A stretch of DNA of 27,801 nucleotides from an uncultured Bacteroidales bacterium (GCA_947290775.1 CAMYPM010000020.1:1-27801); one strand, 5' to 3'; shown: positions 9,875 through 18,990, counted from the first letter of the stretch. Notes: generated from the letters alone by a model not told the origin. Program-made: numbers and translations.

Positions 9875-10609
9875 CTACGACCTGTACAGTGCACTCAACA
9901 CCTCCGTGCTCTTGAGAGAGGGAAAGGCGATCCAGTGAAAGCGCATAAAATCAAGTAAAGCAGCAATAATGCGTCTTCGCTGTATTGCGGTATAGCGATA
10001 CAAATGCATATTGCGGTAATTTATACGAAGCAGCGTAACGATGTGGCCAGCATCCTCAAAGGGAATGTCGGTATCGCTACATTGCTGAGGAACAAAAGCA
10101 GCTTCCTGAAGACTAAACCACGCTCTATCCGTAACACCCATCGACTCCCGGTCAGGAGCTATCCCGACAACTCGCAATAACGATACGAGAAAAGCGATGT
10201 GAAAATTCTCTACCCCTTTACTTGCACCCTCCAGCTCATCTAAAGCATTAGACAGGAAAGCATAGAGCACTTCATCTGTTTGCTTCATCAATACAAGGTG
10301 CAGTAAATCAGCCAGAAATAGGGCTATACTACGCTTCTCCGGCTGCATCAATATACTAAGCCGTAAGGGAGCCGGACTCGCCTCTATGAGTCGCTGCAAA
10401 GAACGACCGCTGCGATGCTCTGCTACGATATGTACTTCACTCAGTGGATACAGAATCCGCTTTAAATTACGCGCTACACTCTTGTTAGCCGTGGAGAGTG
10501 GTAACATGTACGATACACATCCCTCCTTCGGTGTAAGGATATGCACAATAGAGAAACGATCGTTATAAGGGGTCTCGGTAAGTACTATACCATGGCTTTT
10601 GATCTGCAT
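9875..10609 (-). CDS. recO: DNA repair protein RecO
   Basis: RecO works with RecR to load RecA on SSB-coated single-stranded DNA during recombinational repair. The 244-residue product starts with the usual OB-fold segment (MQIKSHGIVLTETPYNDRFS, then IVHILTPKEGCVSYM). The helical RecO C-terminal region follows from about residue 85 (RSIALFLADLLHLVL). No zinc-finger cysteine cluster is evident, which is common in Bacteroidetes RecO. Its start is 15 bases after the upstream hydrolase gene, so the two are probably cotranscribed. Identification is by the N-terminal signature and length. Confidence 0.9.
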   Translation of the reverse strand: MQIKSHGIVLTETPYNDRFSIVHILTPKEGCVSYMLPLSTANKSVARNLKRILYPLSEVHIVAEHRSGRSLQRLIEASPAPLRLSILMQPEKRSIALFLADLLHLVLMKQTDEVLYAFLSNALDELEGASKGVENFHIAFLVSLLRVVGIAPDRESMGVTDRAWFSLQEAAFVPQQCSDTDIPFEDAGHIVTLLRINYRNMHLYRYTAIQRRRIIAALLDFMRFHWIAFPSLKSTEVLSALYRS

Positions 10610-10624
10610 AGGCCAAAGCGTATC

Positions 10625-11632
10625 TTAGAAGGAACCCATCCGCTCAAAGTAGGTAGCTATATCATCCCACGTTTTGAAGGTAGGGCTTCCGAATGCTACC
10701 ACTGTACCCATAAAAGCAGGTAAGAGGGACTTCTCTTGTGGGGTAATAAAGAAGTCGCCCAAAAGGAGTTGTGGTTGGGGGGTAAAGATCACATGATTAT
10801 AGGCCGGTACCCCGATATGCATTTTAAGCCACGACAATACATGCTCATACAACGCAGTATCATAGTTAGGAGAAGAGGCAACAAAATATATCTCGTACGA
10901 CTCCAGCAAGCGTCGGAAAGCCTTCCGCATAGAGGAGCGTTCCTGACCCGACCCATCGCCAAGAGCTTCTACATCAATGTAGATTACTTGGCGCTTGCGC
11001 TGCTCCTGCTGGTCGTCTATCCAACGAATCACCGGGATAACACTATTGAGGAATACCTCATCATTCATACGATGCTCACCGTGAAACCATATAGCTTTAC
11101 GATAATGCTCAGAGAAGAGAGGGAAAGTATGTACGAGCTGATCCTCATCACCAAAAAGTCCCCAAACGTGTTTCTGCTCCTCTTCATCCGTACTTTGAGC
11201 AAAGCAACCCTCTTGCACGGTGCGGTATTTCTTTACCATCGCCTTTGTCACCAAGAATTCCTGCACCCCGTCTTTACGCGGATTGAGGAATGTTTGTTTA
11301 CCGGTTAGACCATGTGCACCCATAGTGTCTGCAATACGAAAAGCAGGATTAATGAGAATACGATCAAAGCCGTAAAGCTGCTCCGCATACATACCCCCCA
11401 TTGAAGTGCCTATTATAAGGTGTGGGTGCTCACTCTCTGCCATTGCACGCAGCATGTTCAACCCCTCTTCGGGATCAACCGGTATATCCTCCGCTATCAC
11501 TTGTGCCGAAGGCAGCATCTCCCTCATACGTACCACAGTGCCACTGGCGGCTGATGAGCCGAACCCATGCACATACATTATTTTCTTTCCCCGCATCAAG
11601 TCGGGGTATTGCTTTTGATAATTATTCTCCAT
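10625..11632 (-). CDS. YqiA-type alpha/beta hydrolase fused to a HAD-like domain
   Basis: The 335-residue protein appears to have two parts. Residues 15-205 form a YqiA/UPF0227-type esterase: VHGFGSS (21-27), nucleophile Ser77 in GTSMGG, acidic residues in GDEDQLV (161-167), and His187 in GEHRM. Residues 215-335 look like a HAD-type 5'(3')-nucleotidase core. It has VIYIDVEALGDGSG at the first-motif position, FVASSPNYDTALYEHVLSWL (250-269), and a late LLLGDFFI segment. The usual HAD DxD catalytic pair is replaced by D-V-E, so the domain may be inactive or binding only. The substrate is unknown. The gene precedes recO by 15 bases, and a promoter-like pair lies at 11676-11707. Later Met codons at 13 and 19 are alternative starts. 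Confidence 0.75.
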   Translation of the reverse strand: MENNYQKQYPDLMRGKKIMYVHGFGSSAASGTVVRMREMLPSAQVIAEDIPVDPEEGLNMLRAMAESEHPHLIIGTSMGGMYAEQLYGFDRILINPAFRIADTMGAHGLTGKQTFLNPRKDGVQEFLVTKAMVKKYRTVQEGCFAQSTDEEEQKHVWGLFGDEDQLVHTFPLFSEHYRKAIWFHGEHRMNDEVFLNSVIPVIRWIDDQQEQRKRQVIYIDVEALGDGSGQERSSMRKAFRRLLESYEIYFVASSPNYDTALYEHVLSWLKMHIGVPAYNHVIFTPQPQLLLGDFFITPQEKSLLPAFMGTVVAFGSPTFKTWDDIATYFERMGSF

Positions 11633-11675
11633 TACCTCTTAAGTGCCTTCTCTACGGCAGAAAATTGCTTTGCTG

Positions 11676-11707
11676 TAAAGGTACATCATATTGCACTAAC
11701 TCACAAA
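11676..11707 (-). promoter_or_regulatory. Candidate promoter for the hydrolase-recO pair
   Basis: On the minus strand TTTG (11704-11707) is followed after 20 bases by TACCTTTA (11676-11683). This fits the Bacteroidetes -33/-7 arrangement with one mismatch in the -7 box. It lies about 45 bases before the start codon. Confidence 0.45.
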
Positions 11708-11890
11708 GAGATTCACTCATCTTTCTTGAAACAAAGCTTCCAGTCAATCAAATGAGATTTTCCCAATGTGCAGCGAGGGCAAAGTCAATAAGGGAGTATG
11801 AATATCTTTCCCGAATAAGATAAAAAGGCTTTTCCTACTTCTCGCTTAATCCTAATATTACCAATCCATAACCGCCCAAAGACTCATGCT

Positions 11891-14182
11891 TTAGGCGTAG
11901 GCATGCATTCCGCCGAGCCACATATTTACGCCCAAGTAGGTAAAGAGAAGTACGAGGAATGCAAAAAGTTGCGCTGCGTGAAAGCCTAACGGACGGTTCA
12001 AGAAGCGAACAATCGGTGCATGCAATAGTGTCGCATAGACCACAAAAGCAATCAGTGCCCACACCTCCTTGGGGTCCCAGCTCCAATAGGCACCCCAGCT
12101 TACATTCGCCCATACAGAGCCAATGGCAATAGCCGCAGCAAGGAGTAGCAGAGCGGGATAAAGAATCACCTCGGCAAGCAGGCGAGCTCGAAGCGAAACA
12201 CTTTCGTAATGCGGTAGCTTGCGGGCAAAAGGTGCTGCCAAAAGCATGGCAAGCGAAGGCAGGACGGCAAGGGCAAAGAGAGCATACGAAGCCATTGCCA
12301 AACTAACGTGCAATGACAAGAGTGGCGAATGAAGTACGGGCATCAGCGAAGCAATCTGCGGATTCATCTGACTAAATGTGGCTACCATTACCGCAAAGCC
12401 TCCCATAAGCAACCCGAACGACGCAAGAAGCGGCTCTCGAAAGCTAAAAATCAAAGCCACGGCAGTGAGCAGCAAGGCGAGCAAAAGCATCGTTTCGTAT
12501 CCGCTTGCCATGGGAATGCGCCCTATAATATAGGTGCGCCACAGCACTACAACGAGGATTACGGCAAGAAAAAGCCCCAGTAACGTGCGGGCAGCAGGAG
12601 CAAGCCATGGCACCTTTTTTCCTTTGATGAGGGCAATTACCGCAAAGAGTGAGGCAAGGAAGCCAAGCATTACGGCACAACGCGCTGCCCAGGGTAGAAA
12701 GTCGAAGCCTGTGTAAAGGCTTTCGGCACGGAGCTTTGAGACAGAGGGAAGCCGGTTATCGGTTTGGAGCCGCTGATATGCTCCTATTTTGCTAATAATA
12801 TCAAGTGCTTTCGGCTCATCAGCGAGACTTTCACGGAGTATTTCCAGTGCTTGCTCCGTAAAGGCGGCATCCAAATCGCTCATTGCTTCGGGGCGAGCAT
12901 CTCGTGGTGCACGCCAAATGAATTTATCGTGGCTTTCCTCAAAAGGGAATAGCGTCAGCAGCTCACCGGTATGCAGGTGGAAGCACATTTCTACCGCTTC
13001 GTGCAGCGAAACCGCTGCGGAGAGAAGTTTGTTTCGTTCACCGTGGTCGTAGGCTTCAAGGAGTGGCTGGAGGCGATATCCTTTGGAGCGATCGAAAAGG
13101 TCGGTCAGCGCAACCCGCTTACCGGTAAGTCCGAGGTATTTTCTCAGCGGAGCCTCCTTAACTCGGATTACGGGTAACGATTTCATATGATCAAAACGAT
13201 AAACCCACTGCCACAAATATTGGCGGTAATCAATTCCTTCTGGTCGGAGTGTGCCGCTTGTGCGTAGCGCAAAGTCCCCTGCCAGCACAGCAACCGGAGC
13301 AATGCGCCCTTTGTAATGTATCGGCAATTCGCAGAGTGCCTTTGCCTCTTTTTGTGAAACTACCGGAGCAACCATCCCTTCAGCGGAAGCACAGGGCGAT
13401 ACTATAAGAAAGAGCATCAGCATAGGAGCAGTACGCCCAAGGAGGGCGATTCGGCGACGGAAGCCGCCTCGTTTGTCACACAGCAGGGCAATCATAGCCA
13501 AAAGGAACAGCACGAAGCCCGAATAGACAAGCGGTGTGCCGACTCTGTCACGAGAAAAGGTAGCGTAAATGTGTTGCCCTTCGTGATCCGTTCCCTGCAG
13601 AAAGATGCGGACGCCCTTTACATGCGCTATTTGATTCATTGAAAGCACAGATTGATGCGGAGCCTCGTCCGCCTGTTGGGTAGTAATGTGTGCCACCCAG
13701 TCCATGGGAGTTGTACTAAGTGGATAAAAGCGCGTCGAGGCACTATCCAAGCGAATGGAAAAGCCCAACTCCATCGGCCGGTGGGATTTATCGGTGCAAG
13801 AGTAATACGTTTTACCGCGTTCGAGGGTTAGTCCACCACTTCGTGCTGTCATTGCGGTAGCTAATGCGCCTATGGCGATCAATACCATGGCGGCATGCAT
13901 TATAGTAGCCGGGCTCTTTCGCTTAAAAGGGAGGAAAGAAAAAATAATTCCTACAGCACACAATGCCCAAAGAATGGCGAACCAAGGCGTGCCATATACA
14001 TAGGTAGCCGCAACGAGTTGCCCGGAGCGAGTCTCTACAACTGTGGCATAACCCATAAGGATCATTAAAAGTGCGAGCAATACAAAAGTAGCTATCTGCC
14101 CGATGCGACGGATTTTAGAAATAGATAGTTTCAAGGCTAAATAAGTAAGTGTAGGGATGCCCAAAGCGGACATCCCCCACAT
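11891..14182 (-). CDS. Fused cytochrome c haem lyase CcsBA (ResB-CcsA)
   Basis: System II cytochrome c biogenesis protein that exports haem and attaches it to CxxCH apocytochromes outside the inner membrane. The 763-residue polytopic protein has a ResB/CcsB-like half. It has membrane segments at about 27-48, 65-82, 90-108 and 212-235, and a large periplasmic domain (about 265-485). The CcsA half has about eight segments and the tryptophan-rich WWD motif WGAYWSWDPKEVW (696-708). Candidate haem-ligand histidines are in LLHAP and GFHAAQ. Its start lies 31 bases after the di-haem DUF1111 gene, whose product is a natural client. The fused form is common in Bacteroidetes and Epsilonproteobacteria. 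Confidence 0.92.
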   Translation of the reverse strand: MWGMSALGIPTLTYLALKLSISKIRRIGQIATFVLLALLMILMGYATVVETRSGQLVAATYVYGTPWFAILWALCAVGIIFSFLPFKRKSPATIMHAAMVLIAIGALATAMTARSGGLTLERGKTYYSCTDKSHRPMELGFSIRLDSASTRFYPLSTTPMDWVAHITTQQADEAPHQSVLSMNQIAHVKGVRIFLQGTDHEGQHIYATFSRDRVGTPLVYSGFVLFLLAMIALLCDKRGGFRRRIALLGRTAPMLMLFLIVSPCASAEGMVAPVVSQKEAKALCELPIHYKGRIAPVAVLAGDFALRTSGTLRPEGIDYRQYLWQWVYRFDHMKSLPVIRVKEAPLRKYLGLTGKRVALTDLFDRSKGYRLQPLLEAYDHGERNKLLSAAVSLHEAVEMCFHLHTGELLTLFPFEESHDKFIWRAPRDARPEAMSDLDAAFTEQALEILRESLADEPKALDIISKIGAYQRLQTDNRLPSVSKLRAESLYTGFDFLPWAARCAVMLGFLASLFAVIALIKGKKVPWLAPAARTLLGLFLAVILVVVLWRTYIIGRIPMASGYETMLLLALLLTAVALIFSFREPLLASFGLLMGGFAVMVATFSQMNPQIASLMPVLHSPLLSLHVSLAMASYALFALAVLPSLAMLLAAPFARKLPHYESVSLRARLLAEVILYPALLLLAAAIAIGSVWANVSWGAYWSWDPKEVWALIAFVVYATLLHAPIVRFLNRPLGFHAAQLFAFLVLLFTYLGVNMWLGGMHAYA

Positions 14183-14213
14183 TGAATAAATATATTGTAA
14201 AAGTAAAGCCGCA

Positions 14214-15593
14214 TTAAAGGGCCTTCAGGAAAGCAATTACCTTATCGCGCTCAGCTTTTGGCAAGGCTTTATACTTTTCCTTTACGGTCTCCGCTTCGCC
14301 TCCGTGCCAGAGAATAGCTTCCTCATAGCTCTTGGCGCGACCATCGTGCAGGAAGTTGAAGTATCCGTTCACCGTTTCCGTGAGACCAATTCCCCACAAA
14401 GGACGAGTTTTCCACTCGTTACCATTAGCAAGGAAGTCGGGACGGTCATCAGCGAGTCCTTCGCCCATATCATGGATCAACATATCGGTGTATGCGTAGA
14501 TAGTCTGGTTAGAAAGTGCTTTACAGTACTTGTTTTCACCCGTTTTCATTGATGGAACGTGACACTTAGAGCACCCCAAGTCAATAAAGTGGCGTGCACC
14601 CTCCTTCACCTCTTTACGCTCAAGACCGCGAGGAGCGGGTACTGCCAGCGTACGTGCGTAGAAGACAACGGCATCCAAATCGTAATCGCTCAGTTCGACC
14701 GGCTTTGTATTGTCCTTTTCACCGTTAGGCTGTCCGTAGGATAAGTCTACCGGGTGAATGTAATGCGTGATACCCATATCATTGGTAAAGGCATCAGCAC
14801 ACTGGTCAAGCAGCGTAGCGGTATTAGCCTTCCAACCGAAGCGCCCGAGGAGTCGCTTACCGGTTTTCTGCTCTATCGAGTAGTTCGGCCGTCCGGATAT
14901 TTTGTCGCCGTCACGGTCATAGGGGTCTGCATAGGCGAGGATTTGCTCGTCGGGGATACATTCCAAGAGTCCCAACCCATACACAGGCATCCCCAGGCGT
15001 GGTGATGTCATTGCGTTGGATGGGAAGGGAAGATAGGTATCGTAAACGGAGTAGATCGGTTTACGCAAAACGACTACCGTTCCATCGGGGAATACCTCCT
15101 TTTGCTCTTCGTAACGAACAGCAAATTGCACCTCTTTTTGGTGACCACGCACCGCCATTTGCTGCAGCTGACCGCTGAATTGAGGCGTGGCAATAGGTCC
15201 GGTTACAGGATCGTTGCCAATGCTGGTACGAAGGAAGAAGCCGCTGATGTCATTTAGGTTGGCGGGGAACTTAGCACGTCCTTCGCGAGGGTGACAAGCG
15301 GAGCAGCTTGTATTGTTGTAAAGCGGCCCCAAGCCATAGAAGACGGGACCTTCGGGAACAAATGTCTGCTCAAATATCTTATCCCCGTGGTCAAAGAGGC
15401 GTGCTTCCTCATCGGTCAGTCCACCAATTGCCTGTCCATACGCCTGACTACCTACATAAAGCGTGGTACCATTCTTTCCTCCTGCATAGCTGTGCAAACC
15501 GATATCGTAAGGATCCTCCTCACGCGGCTTATCAGGCGAGCAGGCGGTTACCAGACCTGCCACTGCCAAAAGCAATAATAACTTGTGTTTCAT
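14214..15593 (-). CDS. Di-haem DUF1111 lipoprotein (putative peroxidase/oxidoreductase)
   Basis: The 459-residue protein begins with a lipoprotein signal: a hydrophobic stretch, then LVTAC with the lipid-bearing Cys18. Two c-type haem motifs are present, CSACH (97-101) and CSKCH (341-345), as in DUF1111 proteins often annotated thiol oxidoreductase or di-haem peroxidase. Conserved family segments include RLGMPVYGLGLLECIPD, GRFGWKANTATLLDQ and GEGLADDRPDF. The last of these is followed by PLWGIGLT and FLHDGRA. Haem would be attached by CcsBA, encoded immediately downstream. Such proteins frequently neighbour imelysin genes, as here, which links them to iron acquisition, though the true substrate is not established. 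Phased repeats lie upstream at 15686-15801. Confidence 0.92.
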   Translation of the reverse strand: MKHKLLLLLAVAGLVTACSPDKPREEDPYDIGLHSYAGGKNGTTLYVGSQAYGQAIGGLTDEEARLFDHGDKIFEQTFVPEGPVFYGLGPLYNNTSCSACHPREGRAKFPANLNDISGFFLRTSIGNDPVTGPIATPQFSGQLQQMAVRGHQKEVQFAVRYEEQKEVFPDGTVVVLRKPIYSVYDTYLPFPSNAMTSPRLGMPVYGLGLLECIPDEQILAYADPYDRDGDKISGRPNYSIEQKTGKRLLGRFGWKANTATLLDQCADAFTNDMGITHYIHPVDLSYGQPNGEKDNTKPVELSDYDLDAVVFYARTLAVPAPRGLERKEVKEGARHFIDLGCSKCHVPSMKTGENKYCKALSNQTIYAYTDMLIHDMGEGLADDRPDFLANGNEWKTRPLWGIGLTETVNGYFNFLHDGRAKSYEEAILWHGGEAETVKEKYKALPKAERDKVIAFLKAL

Positions 15594-15685
15594 TTCCTTT
15601 TCTATACTTCATCAATTGTTCTCTTTCAAATACACTATCTTCCCCATCCTAACTCACTTTAAATAGTGATCTCTCAAATCATTGG

Positions 15686-15717
15686 TCCCATACAAGTCGA
15701 TCCTTAGTCCCATACAA
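15686..15717. repeat. TCCCATACAA direct repeats, 22-bp spacing
   Basis: TCCCATACAA occurs at 15686-15695 and again at 15708-15717, exactly 22 bp apart, about 95-125 bases before the DUF1111 start. On the gene's strand each reads TTGTATGGGA. The spacing of about two helical turns suggests paired protein binding sites. A similar TTGTATGGGA lies at 18995-19004 and a variant TTGCATGGAA before the porin gene. Confidence 0.5.
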
Positions 15718-15745
15718 AGAGATTTTTCTTCAGAACCAAATAGGA

Positions 15746-15806
15746 AAAACCCTATAGCCTTTTTCCGAAAACCCTATAGCCTTTTCACAGAAACCCTATA
15801 GGGTAA
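15746..15806. repeat. Three ACCCTATAG repeats, 22-bp period
   Basis: ACCCTATAG occurs at 15749-15757, 15771-15779 and 15793-15801, a period of exactly 22 bp. The first two copies share the flanks AAA and CCTTTT. The third continues into GGGT, making a CCCTATAGGG palindrome. The array lies about 155-210 bases upstream of the DUF1111 start. The spacing puts all copies on one face of the helix, which fits an operator array or an upstream activator site. Confidence 0.55.
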
Positions 15807-16087
15807 ATTTCATTTGATACCGAAGTACCGTCTGTTTGAAGCCGAAGAAAAATTCGATTTCTCATGAGTAATCGGGTCACTTGCAGTAAAGGATTACAGT
15901 CAAATATCCCCGGTTTCAAACAGTCGGATTAGAAAGGAAAAGAACGCTGTTCGGCTCTCCTACTCCGCTTTACGGCATATAGCCAAAGTCTGAAGTACCC
16001 TTATCGGGCAGAGAGCCGTATATGCACGTCTACCCCGAAGCGACCTATGCGTTCCGGGATAGTAATCGTGTGGTCAATGCGAACGCC

Positions 16088-17197
16088 TTAAATCTTGTCG
16101 GCGGGCGCATTAACAATAGCAGGGAGCACTTCTTTTTCAAGGATTGTGCTCAATTCAGCGGCAGCATCACGCGCAGCGGCAACAGCTTTACGCCCTTCGG
16201 GATTATCGATCTTGATGGCATCTGTAAAGGTTCCCGGAATTGCGTTGATGGCAGCTTGTGAGGCTTTGATTGCCTTGATGGTTTTTTCGTTCAGCTCCTT
16301 TTGACCGAGCGAAATGAGGATATCCGCAACACCCTTCCCGGAGTGGTTCTTGTAACTACCGGTATAGATGTTATAGATACTTTCAATGTTGTTGACATAG
16401 TCCGTCTTTGAGTTATGGCTGAAACGTGATTCTTCCAAATCGGGGTGGGGCTGACCATCCTTTCCATCGCCCTTACCGTTCAATGGTTCGTCAATCTTGT
16501 CGTTGGCCACTTCGTTAGAGATGGATGACATACCTTCCACAAGCTCCTGAATACCACTACGTGTAGAAGGATACTTGCCATTGCCCTCCATACCGGCATT
16601 GATAAGCCCGAATACGAAAGTGCTCCACTCGGTTTTCAGGGTAGCGGTATTGTTGTGCAGGTCTTCACCGGCAGCAACCAGCATTTCCAATTCGCGGGGA
16701 GTAAAGTCCGCAATAGCTTTGTTGCCACTCTCACCCCAAATGATATACTCAAGCAGGTGGAAGCCGCGCGTATCGTTGTTGGCTGCAATTGTTTCGGCGG
16801 TAATAGGATCGGTACCCTTGAGCATAGCGTCCATTTCAACCTGATCAACGGGCCACGAGTCCATAGCGGGGTCCAAACCCTGTTGGTCGGTAGGACCAAA
16901 GAGGAAAGCTTCGCTCTGTTCCCAAGCCACACGAGCGGCACGCCATGTATCCTTAACGGCCTTCAGATTGGCATCGTTGGGGGTAGCACGAAAAGTCTTA
17001 ATCGCCTTCAGGTGCTCGCTGGCAAGCTTTTCCAGATCAATATAGGTAGCCATAATCACGTTGTTAGAAACGTTTTTCAGTACTTCTACCGTGAGTGCAT
17101 TACGTGTGTCTTCACTCTTCTTCGGCTCCTGTTGGCAGGAAGTTGCCAAGACGCATACCGCAGCGGCAGCTGCTAATGAGATAAGTTTTAGTTTCAT
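16088..17197 (-). CDS. Imelysin-family (peptidase M75-like) lipoprotein
   Basis: The 369-residue product starts with a lipoprotein signal ending LATSC (Cys21), so it should be anchored in the envelope. It carries the imelysin motif GxHxxE as GFHLLEYIIWG (145-155) and the upstream DSWPVDQVEMD segment (113-123), where the family has WP followed by acidic residues. The rest is largely helical, as in the imelysin four-helix-bundle fold. Family members (IrpA, and the M75 domain of EfeO) are implicated in iron uptake; protease activity is doubtful. It follows the porin gene by 45 bases and precedes the DUF1111/CcsBA pair on the same strand, which supports an iron or redox role. Confidence 0.93.
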   Translation of the reverse strand: MKLKLISLAAAAAVCVLATSCQQEPKKSEDTRNALTVEVLKNVSNNVIMATYIDLEKLASEHLKAIKTFRATPNDANLKAVKDTWRAARVAWEQSEAFLFGPTDQQGLDPAMDSWPVDQVEMDAMLKGTDPITAETIAANNDTRGFHLLEYIIWGESGNKAIADFTPRELEMLVAAGEDLHNNTATLKTEWSTFVFGLINAGMEGNGKYPSTRSGIQELVEGMSSISNEVANDKIDEPLNGKGDGKDGQPHPDLEESRFSHNSKTDYVNNIESIYNIYTGSYKNHSGKGVADILISLGQKELNEKTIKAIKASQAAINAIPGTFTDAIKIDNPEGRKAVAAARDAAAELSTILEKEVLPAIVNAPADKI

Positions 17198-17242
17198 AAT
17201 ATTGTTACTTAATTCCTTTGTTCATTTAGTGATACCTTCTGT

Positions 17243-18622
17243 TTAATAGACAAAGCCCATACTGAGGGAGAATGTCCGCTCGCGCTGCTTGCGTCCTTGC
17301 GGTTCGCTGGTCACACGATCGAAATGCTCGGAGCCAAGGATACGATCCTGATACTCCGCCTTCACAATAAGATAGTCGGCCACCTGCCAATTAAGCCCGG
17401 TAGTTATGGTATTTCGCTGCTGACGTGGTTGCTTAACAATCACACCTTCCGTGCGCCACATAGTATCGTAGAAGTCGTATCGCAAGAAGGGATAGAGCTT
17501 ATGTTGCTGAATACGTGGAGCGAAGGAAAGCACATTGTATCCTATTTCTGCGGCAAAGCCCAATGCCTGATGACCTACCGGCGTACGCTTTACCCCCAAT
17601 GCATTCGATAGATTGCGGTTGCGCTGGCTGATGAGATCGGAGTGCTGAAGAATACCCCATACCGACGAAGCATTGAATCGCAAGGGACCGCGATTATAGG
17701 AGAAATGACCTTCCATTAGGAATAGATTGCCCTTCACATCATCCATATCCCGCTTCGGACGGTTAGGAGTGGTATTGTTCCAGTAGGCACTCATACCAAA
17801 AAAGTTGTCTCTTTCCGGTGCAAAATGCCAATCTATGCGACCACTCACTGCCAAAGCCTCGGCCACAGATTGCTCAAAACGTGTTTGATGACCACGCTTA
17901 ATCCAATTGCGGCTGCTGAAGCCCGACGCATCCAAGCCGCCTGAGAGAGAGAGCTCGTAACGAAGGCGATTATTAAAGAAACCGCCAAATAGCTGTATAC
18001 CCGGCTCGTACCAACCCATCGGGAGCATAGTATTCTCCATCTCGGGACGAAGAACAGTAAAGTATTGTGTGGGGTGATCCAACGTTTGCCCCAACCCGAT
18101 ATGCAACTTAAGCTGACCTACACGCACATTAATCCGCGGGTCCAATGCTAATTCGATGAAGCATTTCTCCATTTTGGCTTCACCGCCCTGCTCTACTTCG
18201 ATCTCGTATTCACCTGCTTCCTCTTGGGAGTCGAATTCCATCGTAGCTCCCGAGCCTCCATATTCGTACTCAAATTCCGTCTTTAGCGTCATCCACTTGG
18301 TAAGACGCAAATCTAGGTACATTACAAACCGCTCAAAAGAGAGTTTATCTTTCATATAAAGGTCTGTATCGTATTGGAGATAGTTATGATAATTAACCGT
18401 TCCATAGCCACTCAGGCTGATGCGATCTAAGAGCGAACGGGTAAAACTCTTTTGTGGCGTAGCGCTGCTTACAGCATCGGTAGTCGATGGCGTAGGTGTG
18501 CTGTGGCACGCTTCTGAGCAATGCGGAGTCTTTGCCTGTTCATCGGCAGATTGGTTCTGCGCCTTCGCTGAAAAGGCAAAAGGTAGCACCAGCAATAGTG
18601 CAATTAGCTTCTTTCGGTACAT
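17243..18622 (-). CDS. Outer-membrane porin, OprO/OprP-like
   Basis: The 459-residue protein has a cleavable signal peptide (residues 1-21, ending FSAKAQ). A polar spacer (about 22-65) and a beta-barrel with many alternating strands follow. The last residues, FSLSMGFVY, have the aromatic C-terminus expected of outer-membrane barrels. ISLSGYGTVNYHNYLQYDTD at the barrel start, then LDLRLTKWMTLKTEFEYEYGG, suggests the phosphate-selective porin O/P superfamily. Substrate specificity cannot be read from the sequence. Its position as first gene before imelysin suggests passage of a metal complex or other small solute. A Cys/His pair in the spacer (HCSEACHS, about 34-41) could bind metal or haem, but it is not a CxxCH motif. 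Confidence 0.8.
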   Translation of the reverse strand: MYRKKLIALLLVLPFAFSAKAQNQSADEQAKTPHCSEACHSTPTPSTTDAVSSATPQKSFTRSLLDRISLSGYGTVNYHNYLQYDTDLYMKDKLSFERFVMYLDLRLTKWMTLKTEFEYEYGGSGATMEFDSQEEAGEYEIEVEQGGEAKMEKCFIELALDPRINVRVGQLKLHIGLGQTLDHPTQYFTVLRPEMENTMLPMGWYEPGIQLFGGFFNNRLRYELSLSGGLDASGFSSRNWIKRGHQTRFEQSVAEALAVSGRIDWHFAPERDNFFGMSAYWNNTTPNRPKRDMDDVKGNLFLMEGHFSYNRGPLRFNASSVWGILQHSDLISQRNRNLSNALGVKRTPVGHQALGFAAEIGYNVLSFAPRIQQHKLYPFLRYDFYDTMWRTEGVIVKQPRQQRNTITTGLNWQVADYLIVKAEYQDRILGSEHFDRVTSEPQGRKQRERTFSLSMGFVY

Positions 18623-18674
18623 ATTATTCTTCCTTTCCGGGGTGCCTTGGCGGCCACTCCCCCTTTTTCGTCTG

Positions 18675-18682
18675 CAAAATTA
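18675..18682 (-). promoter_or_regulatory. Candidate promoter -7 box for porin-imelysin
   Basis: Minus-strand TAATTTTG matches TAnnTTTG and lies about 53 bases before the porin start. A TTG (in TTGCATGGAA) lies 15 bases further upstream, shorter than the usual spacing. That element also resembles the TTGTATGGGA repeats near the DUF1111 gene. Confidence 0.45.
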
Positions 18683-18990
18683 GTATCCGATTCCATGCAA
18701 GTTAATACCTACATTTGGTACAAACGAGAGTTCATTTATACCGAATAATAGGTATTCTGAGTCTAAAACAACCCCACCGACTATGGGTGGGATAGTACTT
18801 TCATATCGTAAAGAGTCAGAAAAAGCACTCAGCAAGATAAAAAACGCATCAATTAAGTAACTATGGCATACCGAAACATTATTACACGGCAGCGACTGCC
18901 ACCACTCTTTAGCTTTCCGAGGGATACTTCTATCCGCATGCTGTTTACCGCAACATTTAAAAGGCAACATCATCCACTTCCTTAACTACC

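Larger units (their letters stand above)
15594..16087. other. 494-bp intergenic region between imelysin and DUF1111 genes
   Basis: No supportable gene. Its left half carries the two 22-bp-spaced repeat families described separately. Its right half has an 8-bp inverted repeat, CGGCTCTC/GAGAGCCG, with a loop of more than 50 bases near 15951-16020. That could be a relic of a terminator for the imelysin gene, but it has no U-run. No exact TAnnTTTG box was found before the DUF1111 gene on the minus strand; TGTATTTG near 15627-15634 is a one-base near match. Confidence 0.6.

Noticed and set aside
11835..12113. Minus-strand 92-codon frame overlapping the end of the CcsBA gene
   Set aside because: It is an alternate frame of the CcsBA coding sequence, which has the WWD motif in the true frame.
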